Shown here: positions 50,477 to 58,676 of the stretch, piece by piece
Layout: every line of letters starts with the position of its first letter
Position numbering within the stretch: the first letter of the stretch is position 1
Source of the DNA: Curtobacterium guangdongense
GTDB taxonomy: Bacteria > Actinomycetota > Actinomycetes > Actinomycetales > Microbacteriaceae
DNA: 64,000 nucleotides
NCBI RefSeq assembly: GCF_049341845.1
Contig: NZ_JBMPIT010000004.1
Location: 307,475 to 371,474 of the forward strand
Reading direction: 5' to 3'
Translations under genes and position numbers: made by a program
Notes under the pieces: model-generated
Database searches by the model: none
Seen by the model: only the letters and a program-made list of their open reading frames with translations
Told to the model about the DNA's origin: nothing

Positions 50477-50564
50477 GAGCTGAGCGTACGGGAGGGATCG
50501 AGGTTCTCTCACGCCCTCGTTCGGGAGGCGCGGTGTCAGCACGGGGTGCAAACTCGGGTCCACC

Positions 50565-51074
50565 ATGCCGTCCGACATCCGCACGCTCGACAGCTCCGAC
50601 GTCGACGCCCTCCAGACGTTGCTCGAGGTGACGCCGGACTACTCGGAGCGGGTCACCGGCTACCCGCCGGGACCGTCGGATGCGCTGAGCGCCCTCATCA
50701 CGGTCCCTCCCGGGTACGACCCGGCGGGCAAACGGGGCGTCGGGCTCTGGGCCGACGGAGAGCTGACCGCGTTCGCCGACGTCCTGATCGGCTACCCGGA
50801 TCCCCGCACGGCGTACCTCGGCCTGCTCATCGTCCGGAGCGATCGCCGGCGGCGGGGACACGGCCGTACCCTTCACGACGCTCTGCTCGCGGACCTCCGC
50901 ACGGCGGGCGTCTCCGTGGTGCGGGTCGGCGTCGTGGACAGCGTCGAGCGTGAGGCCGCTCCGTTCCTCCGCGTTCTGGGCTACGGGCCGACCGGTGAGC
51001 AGAAGCCGTACCGCTACGACCACCTGACGAGCGTCACCCGCTCCTGGGAGCTCGCGGTGGGGTGGGTGGGGTGA
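50565..51074 (+). CDS. GNAT family N-acetyltransferase
   Basis: This 169-residue acetyltransferase has the acetyl-CoA loop LLIVRSDRRRRGHGRTLHDA (about residues 87-106) and the C-terminal PFLRVLGYGPTGEQKPYRYD (about 133-152). A central KRGVGLWADGELTAFADVLI is typical of strand two-three. The acceptor is unknown. Its end overlaps the convergent nucleotidyltransferase-like gene by 41 nt. Confidence 0.88.
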   Translation: MPSDIRTLDSSDVDALQTLLEVTPDYSERVTGYPPGPSDALSALITVPPGYDPAGKRGVGLWADGELTAFADVLIGYPDPRTAYLGLLIVRSDRRRRGHGRTLHDALLADLRTAGVSVVRVGVVDSVEREAAPFLRVLGYGPTGEQKPYRYDHLTSVTRSWELAVGWVG

Positions 51075-51696
51075 GTGCGAGCGCGTGGATCCAGGGGTGC
51101 CCGGGATGCGCCCGTTCCAGAGCGCTGCGCAGCCATGCCGCGGCGGCCTCGCTCAGGCGCGGCAGGCAGGCGTCGAAGTCCTGCTGGTCCTGCGGCCGGA
51201 GGCCCGGCGCCTTGTGGAGGAGCTGGACCTCTGGCCGCAGGTAGCTGATCCCGTCACGCTCCCAGAGGAGCTCCGACGCCGGCAGCGTGATGCTCCGATC
51301 TCGCTTGTAGGCCCACTTCCCGGCGTCGATGTCCGTCAGGAGGACGTCGTACTCCCACGGGTCCGATCCACTGTGACGGAGCCAGAGGTTGCCGCAGGTC
51401 TCCGGGAGCGCGTCCGTCTCGTCGACCAACGGCCGCAGGGTCCCCTGATCGGCTGACCAGACGTCCATCCGGCCCGCGAGGTACGCGCGGAGCGCTGGCA
51501 CGTCGGAGCGGGCGATGCTCGGGTCGATGTCGCCGTGGGATCGACTCCGGCCGGTGAAGGTCTCGATCGCCCATCCGCCGGCGACCCACCAGGCGCCGGG
51601 GAAACCCGCGAAGAGCGCTGCGACGTCCGCGGGGGTGCGCGGACGCCAGGGCCCGTACAGATGCACGAGTTCGTCGTGCTCGAGTCGGTCGGACAC
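51034..51696 (-). CDS. nucleotidyltransferase-fold protein, ANT(2'')-like
   Basis: This 220-residue protein contains AWWVAGGWAIETFTGRSRSH (about residues 34-53) followed by GDIDPSI, matching the aminoglycoside 2''-adenylyltransferase-like family, although the canonical metal pair DxD is seen only as GDIDPSI. The middle WEYDVLLTDIDAGKW (about 118) and C-terminal YLRPEVQLLHKA also fit that family. It may modify an antibiotic or a cellular hydroxyl compound. CATGAT is 6 nt before GTG 51696. Confidence 0.78.
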   Translation of the reverse strand: MSDRLEHDELVHLYGPWRPRTPADVAALFAGFPGAWWVAGGWAIETFTGRSRSHGDIDPSIARSDVPALRAYLAGRMDVWSADQGTLRPLVDETDALPETCGNLWLRHSGSDPWEYDVLLTDIDAGKWAYKRDRSITLPASELLWERDGISYLRPEVQLLHKAPGLRPQDQQDFDACLPRLSEAAAAWLRSALERAHPGHPWIHALALTPPTPPRAPRSG

Positions 51697-51780
51697 GGGC
51701 CAATCATGGCCCGTGCACCAGGACGGGGTGACGTCTGCCCGTGTCCGGCGTAGGGTCGAGCGCAACGACAGGGGGACCAC

Positions 51781-51960
51781 GCGGGGAAGTGGACTGCGAG
51801 TGAGATCGTCATCGCGGCGTGCGCGAGCGTCTGCGTCGTGCTCGGGCTGATCGTCGCATCTATCGCATCCGGGTCCGTCTGGATCCCGCTCCTGGTCGGT
51901 GCCGCGCTCATCGCGATGCTCGTCCGCATGCGTCGGCAGCGAGCACGGCCCACCCGCTGA
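51781..51960 (+). pseudogene. small membrane protein frame lacking a start codon
   Basis: The frame 51781-51960 encodes 59 residues that look like a real one- or two-helix membrane protein (EIVIAACASVCVVLGLIVAS, then SVWIPLLVGAALIAMLVRMR) with a basic end. A -10 TAGGGT (51751-51756) and a Shine-Dalgarno AGGGGGA (51770-51776) are in place, but the codon at the right distance is GCG (51781), not GTG or ATG. The nearest in-frame GTG (51838) would remove the first helix half. I infer start-codon loss or an unusual start. Confidence 0.45.
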
Positions 51961-52012
51961 ACATCCGTCTGCTCGCGCGGGGCATCCCGATGGCCTCCGC
52001 CATGCTGTGTCG

Positions 52013-52417
52013 ATGACGCACGACGACGTGACACTCAGCTGACGGGCCCCCGTCGAGGACCGGGAGCTCGTGGAACTCACCGCCGCCCACGGTGGGACCC
52101 CCGAGGCCGGGTGGTGGGACCGCGTCCGACCCCGTTCGCTCGGCTGGGTCGCTGCACGAACGACTGACGGAGCGCTCGTGGGCTTCGTCAACGTCGCGTG
52201 GGACGGCAGCGACCACGCGTTCCTCATCGACACGAAGACGCACCCGTCGCATCAACGCCGGGGACTCGGCACCGCGGTGGTCCGGCACGCTGTCGCCGAG
52301 ACGCGCGCCGCCGGGTGCGAGTGGCTCTTCGTCGACTACGGCGCCGACATGGCCCCGTTCTACGAGGACGCGTGCGGGTTCGCTCCGACCCGGGCGGGCC
52401 TCGTCCACCTCCGTTGA
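52013..52417 (+). pseudogene. GNAT acetyltransferase with an early in-frame stop
   Basis: From ATG 52013, which has CATGCT 6 nt upstream as for other leaderless genes here, the frame reads MTHDDVTLS, then TGA (52040-52042), then continues RAPVEDRELVELTAAHGG into an intact GNAT domain (TKTHPSHQRRGLGTAVVRHA, acetyl-CoA loop; MAPFYEDACGF, C-terminal). TGA in place of TGG (Trp) fits the usual W-R-P pattern at this point. The remaining 115 residues could only start at GTG 52070, losing the first strand. It is probably a recent nonsense mutation, or a sequencing error. Confidence 0.7.
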
Positions 52418-52436
52418 GAGCAGTGACGGCCGCGGG

Positions 52437-53402
52437 CTACGGAGACGGATCCGGGTCCTGGAAGGCAGCCCGGTAGGCGGTCGGCGACGTCCCGACGATG
52501 CTGCCGAAGTGCCGACGGAGGTTCGTGTCCGACCGCAACCCGGTCGCTTGCGCGATCTGGGTCACGGTGAGATCGGTGCGTTCGAGGAGCTCACGTGCGT
52601 GGTCGACCCGAGCACGGAGCACCCACTGCATCGGGGTGATGCCCGTGTCGTCGGTGAAGCGCCGCGAGAACGTCCGAGGCGAGACGGTGGCCTGGCGAGC
52701 GAGGGTCGTGAGCGTGAGGTCGTCCCGGAGGTGGGCGAGTGCCCATTCCCTGGTCGCAGCGAAGGCGTCGCCGAGGGGCTCCGGGATGCTGCGGGGGACG
52801 TACTGCGCCTGGCCGCCGCTGCGGTACGGCGCGCTGACGAGCCGCCGTGCGACGTGGTTCGCGAGTGCGACGCCGTGGTCGCTCCGGATGAGGTGCAGGC
52901 ACAGGTCCAACCCGCTTGCCGCACCGGCGCTGGTGAGGACCGCTCCGGCGTCGACGAAGAGCACGTTCTCGTCGACATCCACCTCCGGGTACCGCTCCTG
53001 GAGCACGTGCGTGTAGTGCCAGTGCGTCGTCGCCCGGCGGCCGTCGAGCAGTCCGGCCGCGGCGAGCGTGAACGCCCCGGTGGAGATCGCTGCGATGCGG
53101 GCACCACGCTCGTGCGCCCTCCGCAGGGCGGCCGTCACCATGTCCGGGGTGCTGGCGTCCGCCGGGTTCCGGAACCCCGGGACCAGGACCGTGTCAGCCC
53201 ACTCGAGGGTCTCGAGGTCGTGGCCCACGGCGTACGCGAGACCGTTCCACCCGTCGACCGTGCCGACCCGCTCCCCGCAGACCCGCACCTCGTAGGGCAT
53301 GCTGGGTCGCTTCGCGAAGACGTGCGCCGCGATCCCGACGTCGAGCGCCTTCGCGCCGTCGAGGACGAGCACGGCCACACGGTGGTCACGGACGGTGTTC
53401 AC
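52437..53402 (-). CDS. GlxA family AraC-type transcriptional regulator
   Basis: This 321-residue regulator has an N-terminal DJ-1/PfpI-like domain (residues 5-190; VAVLVLDGAKALDVGIAAHV, and AISTGAFTLAAAGLLDGRRA) and a C-terminal AraC helix-turn-helix pair (about 215-310; LARQATVSPRTFSRRFTDDT and IAQATGLRSDTNLRRHF). GTG 53402 is chosen because it lies 10 nt after the MFS stop; an ATG at 53423 would overlap that gene. It is probably co-transcribed with the upstream exporter and may regulate it. Confidence 0.9.
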   Translation of the reverse strand: MNTVRDHRVAVLVLDGAKALDVGIAAHVFAKRPSMPYEVRVCGERVGTVDGWNGLAYAVGHDLETLEWADTVLVPGFRNPADASTPDMVTAALRRAHERGARIAAISTGAFTLAAAGLLDGRRATTHWHYTHVLQERYPEVDVDENVLFVDAGAVLTSAGAASGLDLCLHLIRSDHGVALANHVARRLVSAPYRSGGQAQYVPRSIPEPLGDAFAATREWALAHLRDDLTLTTLARQATVSPRTFSRRFTDDTGITPMQWVLRARVDHARELLERTDLTVTQIAQATGLRSDTNLRRHFGSIVGTSPTAYRAAFQDPDPSP

Positions 53403-53412
53403 GCTCGCGAAC

Positions 53413-54603
53413 CTAGCGCGCATCGAACGCGGGTCGATCACGAGCGGTGACAGCCGTGGCGATCCACCCGCCGACGAGGACGAGCACGACCGCACCGGCG
53501 GCTGCCGCGTACACGGCGCGGTACGGATCCGCGACCGTTCCGAGCCCCGCGATCAGCAGACCGGACAGCACGGCGCCGACGCGACGGGTGTTCGTGAAGA
53601 GCCCGGACGCCAGACCAGGACTGGGGAAGACCGTCTGGAAGACCGTCAGCCCGACACCGGCGACCGTGGCGAAGAACCAGGCGTTCAGCGGCTGCAGCGC
53701 CAGGAGCTGCCACGGCTCGTGGACCAGCGTCACGAGTCCGTAGTACAGCACGCCCGCGGCCCAGCCGGTGGCGAGGAGTGTCCGCGTCGGGACGCGCTCG
53801 TGGAGTCGGCCGATGGTCATCAGCGCGGGGATCTCGACGAGTGCGGCAGTACCAAGGACGACCCCCGCCCACCCGATCGGGGCGTGCAGGTCCCTCGTGA
53901 CGAAGAGGATCGCGACCGTGACGGTGGCGATGTTCGTCGCCTGCAGCAGGGTGAACGCCGTGACCACTGCCCATGGGGACCACCCGCGCAGCTGTGCGAG
54001 CAACCGCGGCCGCTGCGCCACGTCGTCCGCGGCCACCGGCCCGCGACGCCGCAGCAGGAGCAGCGCGCCGAGGACGTTCACCAGGCTGATCGCGGCGAGC
54101 AGCAGGAACGCGGCGGACGTGCCGACCACGCCGGTGCTGAAGGCAGCGAGCGGCGGCCCGACCACCCAGGCGAACGACACGATCGCACGCGTGCGGATCA
54201 CTCGTGCGGGCGGTGCGCCCTCGTGCCGCAACTGCGCGAACAGCAGGGTCGATCCCACGCCGGGCGGCCCACCGAGCACCACGAGCGCGATCACCGCGAT
54301 CGGCAGCGACGTCGTCAGTGCCAGGACCGCGACGAGACCGACACCGACGAGCGCGCAGAAGAGCAGCGGTCGCAGGTAGTCGCCGGCCCGGTCGGCCAGC
54401 GTCGGGACCACCAGCGACGCGACGAACCCGCCGACGTTGTACGCGCCGAGCACCCATCCGACCTGCGATGGTGTCGCTCCGTACACCTCGACCAGCAGGA
54501 CGGCGAGCAGCGGGTTGAGGACCGCGAACTGGAGCGCCCAGAACCACGCGGCGACCGGCCAGAGCAGGTGCCCTCGGGCATGAGCGGTTCGTCCGATTTC
54601 CAT
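53413..54603 (-). CDS. MFS transporter, SET (sugar efflux) type
   Basis: This 396-residue transporter has 12 helices, with NPLLAVLLVEVYGATPSQVG in helix one-two, PTLADRAGDYLRP as motif A and FTNTRRVGAVLSGLLIAGLG near helix eleven, matching sugar-efflux SET proteins. These export sugars or sugar analogues. ATG 54603 is weakly supported by GGGTTGTCCTC upstream. A GlxA-type regulator follows closely on the same strand. Confidence 0.88.
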   Translation of the reverse strand: MEIGRTAHARGHLLWPVAAWFWALQFAVLNPLLAVLLVEVYGATPSQVGWVLGAYNVGGFVASLVVPTLADRAGDYLRPLLFCALVGVGLVAVLALTTSLPIAVIALVVLGGPPGVGSTLLFAQLRHEGAPPARVIRTRAIVSFAWVVGPPLAAFSTGVVGTSAAFLLLAAISLVNVLGALLLLRRRGPVAADDVAQRPRLLAQLRGWSPWAVVTAFTLLQATNIATVTVAILFVTRDLHAPIGWAGVVLGTAALVEIPALMTIGRLHERVPTRTLLATGWAAGVLYYGLVTLVHEPWQLLALQPLNAWFFATVAGVGLTVFQTVFPSPGLASGLFTNTRRVGAVLSGLLIAGLGTVADPYRAVYAAAAGAVVLVLVGGWIATAVTARDRPAFDAR

Positions 54604-54685
54604 GAGGACAACCCAACTGCCCGCTGTCGTCCCGCGCCATCGCTCCAGCGGACGTCGGTCGTACAGATCACGCCAAATCGGGTGA

Positions 54686-55216
54686 TCAGACGGGGACGAG
54701 CGGCTGTCGCTCGCCCGCTGGCAGCTCGACCCGGATGCAGTCTCCCGGTCGGACGGTCCCGCCGGTCACGACGACGCTCATGACGCCGCCCTTGCATTCG
54801 ACCGACCCGTCGTCCGCTCGGCCGAGCACCTCGCGGAGGAGACCCGGCTCGAAGTCGTTGATCTGCTGGCACGGGTTCCGCAGCCCGGTGACCCGGACGC
54901 ACGCCTCGTCGCCGAGGTGGAGCAGCGTGCCGGTCGGCAGCCCGAGCAGGTCGACCCCGCGGGTCGTGACGTTCTCGCCCATCTGCCCCGGCTCGACCGT
55001 GTACCCGGCATCCGCGACCTCGTCGAACAGTTCGGCGTGGATCAGGTGCACCTGGCGCAGGTTCGGCTGCGACGGGTCCCGTGCCACCCGGGAGCGGTGC
55101 TGCACGGTCGTGCCGGCGTGTGCATCGCCCTCGATGCCCCACCCCGCGACGAGCGTGACTTCGTCCACCACCGGCTTGCTGAACCGGTGCTCGCCGTCGC
55201 GACTCACCGCGACCAC
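54686..55216 (-). CDS. MOSC domain-containing protein
   Basis: This 176-residue protein is a single MOSC domain: VAVSRDGEHRFSKPVVDEVT at the N-terminus, GIEGDAHAGTTVQHRSR (about residues 26-42), RQVHLIHAELFDEV, GQMGENVTTRGVDLLGLPTG (about 75-94) and the conserved Cys segment ECKGGVMSVVVTGG. MOSC domains handle sulfur or molybdenum-cofactor-dependent detoxification. GTG 55216 is chosen; GTG 55207 three codons later is possible. Confidence 0.92.
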   Translation of the reverse strand: MVAVSRDGEHRFSKPVVDEVTLVAGWGIEGDAHAGTTVQHRSRVARDPSQPNLRQVHLIHAELFDEVADAGYTVEPGQMGENVTTRGVDLLGLPTGTLLHLGDEACVRVTGLRNPCQQINDFEPGLLREVLGRADDGSVECKGGVMSVVVTGGTVRPGDCIRVELPAGERQPLVPV

Positions 55217-55357
55217 CCCTGGTCCGTCCTCGAGTTCCCCGCTCGTGGCTCGATCCTCGCGGATGCCACGGAATCGCGCGACCCCCGGGTTGCACCTCCG
55301 TCTATCGACGGGCACGACCACCTCGACGCACTCCGCTGGTAGGGGCATGGTGGATGC

Positions 55358-56758
55358 ATGACCACCACTGCAGCGCTGCAGGAGCGCATCCAGTCGGAGC
55401 TCACCCGACTCCGCGAGCATCACGGCGTCCCGGGCGCGTCCGTGGCGCTCGTGGTGGGGTCCGACGTCGTCGAAGCGGTCTCCGGCGTGCTGAACACCCG
55501 CACGGGGACCCCGGTCACCCCGTCCTCGCTCTTCCAGGTCCAGTCGATCACGAAGGTGTTCACCGCGACCCTCGTGCTGCAGCTCGTCGACGACGGGCTG
55601 GTCCAGCTCGACGAACCCGTACGGACGTACCTGCCGGAGTTCCGCACGGCCGACGAGGCGGTCAGCGCCCGGATCACCGTCCGGCACCTCCTGACCCACA
55701 CCGGGGGCTTCGAGGGCGACCTCTGGCAGCCCACGACCGACGGCCCCGACGCGCTCGACCGCTTCGTCCGCGACCTGGTGCGCCACGCCTCGCAACACAG
55801 TGCACCGGGGGAGCGGTGGGCGTACTGCAACGCCGGCTACGGCACGCTCGGGCGGCTGGTCGAGGTCGCGCGGGGCACGACGTACGAGCAGGCACTCCGG
55901 GGGATCCTGCTCGAGCCCCTCGGCATCGAGGACGTCGCCTTCTCCGCGAGCCAGGCCCTGGCGTACGGGACGGCGATCCCCCACGTGCACCGATCGGACA
56001 CGGGCGAGCTCGGTCCGTCCCGCGAGTGGGCACTCATGCCGCCGTCGAACCCGGCCGCCGGCAACCAGCTCGCCATGTCCGCGCCGGGCCTCCTCGCCCT
56101 CGGACGGCTCTTCCTGGCCGGCGGGGTGGGCCCGACCGGGCAGCAGTTGCTCTCGGGGACGTCGACCGCGATGATGCTCCGACCCGAGGTGCCGATCCGC
56201 GGCATCGGCCCCGTGCCGTCGTTCCAGTCGCTGGGGTGGGCGCTGCTCCGGCCGGGCATCGCCGAGCACGGCGGCGGCGCCCCCGGCGTGGCCACCCAGC
56301 TGGCCATCGCACCCGACCGCTCGGTGGCCGCTGCCGTCGTCACGAACGCCGACGCGGGAGGGCAGCTCGCGCGCGAGTTGCTGGACCCGGTGTTCGCCGA
56401 GTTCGCCGACGTCGAGCCGACGACGCCGCCCGCCGTCCCGGGTCCCGCACGTTTGGTCCCCGACGCGACGCCGTACCTCGGTCGTTACGCCACCCGGCAG
56501 ACCGAGTCCGAGGTCACCCGCGACGCGGACGGACGGCTCTGGCTCACCGAGGAACCCGTGCGCGAGGGCGCTGCCATGTACCGCACCGCGGGGTCGTCGC
56601 CCACTGTCGCGAGGTACGAGCTCCGCCCGATCGACACCGAGACGCTCGGACTGGTCGCCGACGAGCAGGTCGTCGGCAGCGTCGCGTTCCTCGAGCCCGA
56701 CGAGCGCGGCAGGTTCCGGTTGCTCGAGAGGGCACGGATCGCCGAGCGGCGGTCCTGA
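55358..56758 (+). CDS. serine hydrolase, beta-lactamase class C-like
   Basis: This 466-residue penicillin-binding-fold hydrolase has the S-x-x-K motif SITKVFTATLVLQLVDDGLV (first part SITK, Ser about residue 63) and the Y-x-N motif WAYCNAGYGTLGRLVEVARG (about 154). HGGGAPGVAT (about 307) stands for the third (KTG-like) motif. A C-terminal lipocalin-like extension (about 385-466) is typical of this esterase/peptidase group. No signal peptide is present, so it is cytoplasmic. CATGGT is 6 nt before ATG 55358. Confidence 0.9.
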   Translation: MTTTAALQERIQSELTRLREHHGVPGASVALVVGSDVVEAVSGVLNTRTGTPVTPSSLFQVQSITKVFTATLVLQLVDDGLVQLDEPVRTYLPEFRTADEAVSARITVRHLLTHTGGFEGDLWQPTTDGPDALDRFVRDLVRHASQHSAPGERWAYCNAGYGTLGRLVEVARGTTYEQALRGILLEPLGIEDVAFSASQALAYGTAIPHVHRSDTGELGPSREWALMPPSNPAAGNQLAMSAPGLLALGRLFLAGGVGPTGQQLLSGTSTAMMLRPEVPIRGIGPVPSFQSLGWALLRPGIAEHGGGAPGVATQLAIAPDRSVAAAVVTNADAGGQLARELLDPVFAEFADVEPTTPPAVPGPARLVPDATPYLGRYATRQTESEVTRDADGRLWLTEEPVREGAAMYRTAGSSPTVARYELRPIDTETLGLVADEQVVGSVAFLEPDERGRFRLLERARIAERRS

Positions 56759-56803
56759 GCGCGGTCGGCCTGCCGGCCAGGCTCCGAGTGGCAGGCTGGG
56801 TCG

Positions 56804-57685
56804 GTGCGCATCACCCTGGACTCCGCTTCCGACGTCGTCACCGGCATCCGCTTCCCCGAAGGGAACCGCTGGCACGACGGCCGGCTCTGGTACTCGGACA
56901 TGCACACGGGCGAGGTCTTCTCGATCGACCCAGACTCGGACTCGGATGCGGGACCACGACTCGAGGCCACGGTCGACGGACAGTCCTCCGGCCTCGGGTG
57001 GCTCGCCGACGGCCGCCTGATCGTCAGCTCGATGGAGTCCCGCACGGTCGTTGCCGTCGAGCACGACGGGACCACGTCGGTGTTCGCCGACCTGTCAGCG
57101 GTCGAGTCGTCGCTCGTCAACGACCTGGTCGTCGACGACGTCACCGGCCGGACCTACATCGGCGCGTTCGGCTACGACCTCTACGGCGGCGAGGAACTGC
57201 GCCCGGGGCCCCTGTACGTCATCGAGCGGGACGGCTCCGTCCGCCTGGCAGCCGAGGGCCTCGTCTTCCCGAACAGCGCGAACGTCCTCCCCGGCACGCG
57301 GACGCTCGTCGTCAGCGAGACCTGGGCGCACCGGCTGACCGCGTTCGACATCACACCGGACGGGTCGCTGAGCGGCAGGCGCGAGTGGGCAGCGCTGCCC
57401 GACGGCGTGACCCCCGACGGCAGCACGGTCGACGCCGAGGGCGCGATCTGGGTCTGCTCGGTCGACACGGGCGAGTTCCTCCGCGTCCTCGAGGGCGGAG
57501 AGGTGACCGACCGCATCGACGTCCCGGGGCGGTGCGCGATCGACAGCGCCCTCGGCGGACCGGACGGACGGACGCTCTACCTCGCGACCGCGGACAGCTA
57601 CGACCCGGCCACCACCGCGCGGACGCGGGCCGGGCGCATCAGCGCCGTGCGCGTGGCGGTGCCGGGTCCGGCAGCCGGCCGCTGA
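56804..57685 (+). CDS. SMP-30/gluconolactonase/LRE family protein
   Basis: This 293-residue six-bladed beta-propeller lactonase has the Ca2+ ligand Glu in GIRFPEGNRWHDGRLWYSDM (about residues 14-33), Asn in SSLVNDLVVD (about 105), NSANVLPG (about 158) and Asp in VTPDGSTVDAEGAIWV (about 205). It probably opens a sugar lactone. CAGGCT is 6 nt before GTG 56804, so it is expressed separately from the serine hydrolase 45 nt upstream. Confidence 0.92.
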   Translation: MRITLDSASDVVTGIRFPEGNRWHDGRLWYSDMHTGEVFSIDPDSDSDAGPRLEATVDGQSSGLGWLADGRLIVSSMESRTVVAVEHDGTTSVFADLSAVESSLVNDLVVDDVTGRTYIGAFGYDLYGGEELRPGPLYVIERDGSVRLAAEGLVFPNSANVLPGTRTLVVSETWAHRLTAFDITPDGSLSGRREWAALPDGVTPDGSTVDAEGAIWVCSVDTGEFLRVLEGGEVTDRIDVPGRCAIDSALGGPDGRTLYLATADSYDPATTARTRAGRISAVRVAVPGPAAGR

Positions 57686-57718
57686 CGGTCCGGCCGGCGC
57701 GCTGGTACCGGCCACGGC

Positions 57719-57762
57719 CGGACGGGAGGCTCGTGGCGGGCCCGCACCGTGCCTCCCGTCCG
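57719..57762. repeat. palindromic repeat element, family 1, copy 8 (mosaic arms)
   Basis: CGGACGGGAGGC pairs with GCCTCCCGTCCG. The left interior TCGTGGCGGG is of the type in copy 5 and the right interior CACCGT of the type in copy 1, so the two arms come from different variants and do not pair fully. It lies between convergent stops (57685 and 57780). Confidence 0.85.
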
Positions 57763-57779
57763 GTGGGTGGTCGGGCCGG

Positions 57780-58676
57780 TCAGCCGTCCAGGAGCGCGAC
57801 GCGTCGGAGGAGTTCGAGGGCGAACCAGTCGCCGGTGTGGAGCCGCTGGTACAGGTAGGAGCTGGTCGCCCGTGCCTGCGCGGAGGCGAGCGCGAGTCCG
57901 GCGTCGACGTCGGCCGCTGCCGCGAAGCGCCGGATCCGGTCGCGGAACGCACGCTCCGGGTCCGCCGCGGCCAGCAGCGCCTCCCGCTTGCCCGCGGCGA
58001 CGGTGAACGCGTCGTAGGCAGCCGTGCCGCGCCAGCCCTTCGGGTCGATGGCCAACCACGGCTGCCGCTCTCCGCTGAGCACGTTGCCGAAGTGCAGGTC
58101 GCCGTGCAGCATCGTGGACGTCGACTCGGTCGCGAGTGCTCGGATGGTGCTCCTCGCACGGTCGATCACCGCTGTCGGCAGGGCGTCGGGGAGTGCGGCG
58201 ACCTGCTGGTCGAGTTCGGCTTCCCAGCCCTCGGTCGTGTCGGCGAGCGCCGACGTTCCCGCGGGAGCCGGGACGGCGAGGCGACGAGCGAGGTCGCCCG
58301 CGATGTCGATCGCCTCCTCGGCCGTCGCGACGCTCTCCAGCGTCTCCGGACCGGCCCGTTCCAGGAGCAGCGCGAAGGAGTCCTCGTCGGCGTCGAGGAG
58401 CCGGACCGCTCCGTCGCCGTCGAAGCTGCGGAGTGCGTGCGGCTCGCTGCGGTTGCCCGGGTGCGGGAACGAGACCTTCAGCGCCGCGGACACGTCGCCC
58501 CGACGAACCGGCAGGACGACGGCGACCTCGCCGTGGGTCGGAGCGCCGTCGAGCTCGCAGTTCCACTCGTCGAGCAGCCGCGTGACGATGGCCGGCAGCG
58601 CGGCGAGCCAGGCGGTCCCGGCCGCTCCTTCGCGGCTCGTCGTCGCACAGGTCAGGCCCTCGGGAACGTCGATCAT
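57780..58676 (-). CDS. aminoglycoside/hydroxyurea kinase, APH(6)-like
   Basis: This 298-residue kinase of the APH_6_hur family has AALKVSFPHPGNRSEPHAL (nucleotide-binding Lys, about residues 66-84), RLLDADEDSFALLLERAGPE (about 94-113), the catalytic loop TMLHGDLHFGNVLSGERQPW (about 198-217) and AIDPKGWRGTAAYDA. Relatives phosphorylate streptomycin or hydroxyurea. ATG 58676 overlaps the upstream stop (ATGA). It is the last gene of an overlapping three-gene operon with a histidine phosphatase and an unknown protein. Confidence 0.88.
   Translation of the reverse strand: MIDVPEGLTCATTSREGAAGTAWLAALPAIVTRLLDEWNCELDGAPTHGEVAVVLPVRRGDVSAALKVSFPHPGNRSEPHALRSFDGDGAVRLLDADEDSFALLLERAGPETLESVATAEEAIDIAGDLARRLAVPAPAGTSALADTTEGWEAELDQQVAALPDALPTAVIDRARSTIRALATESTSTMLHGDLHFGNVLSGERQPWLAIDPKGWRGTAAYDAFTVAAGKREALLAAADPERAFRDRIRRFAAAADVDAGLALASAQARATSSYLYQRLHTGDWFALELLRRVALLDG

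Noticed and set aside
52040..52042. Selenocysteine or programmed readthrough at TGA
   Set aside because: No selenocysteine insertion structure or selenium genes are seen, and the expected residue in this GNAT position is Trp; a nonsense mutation or base error is simpler.
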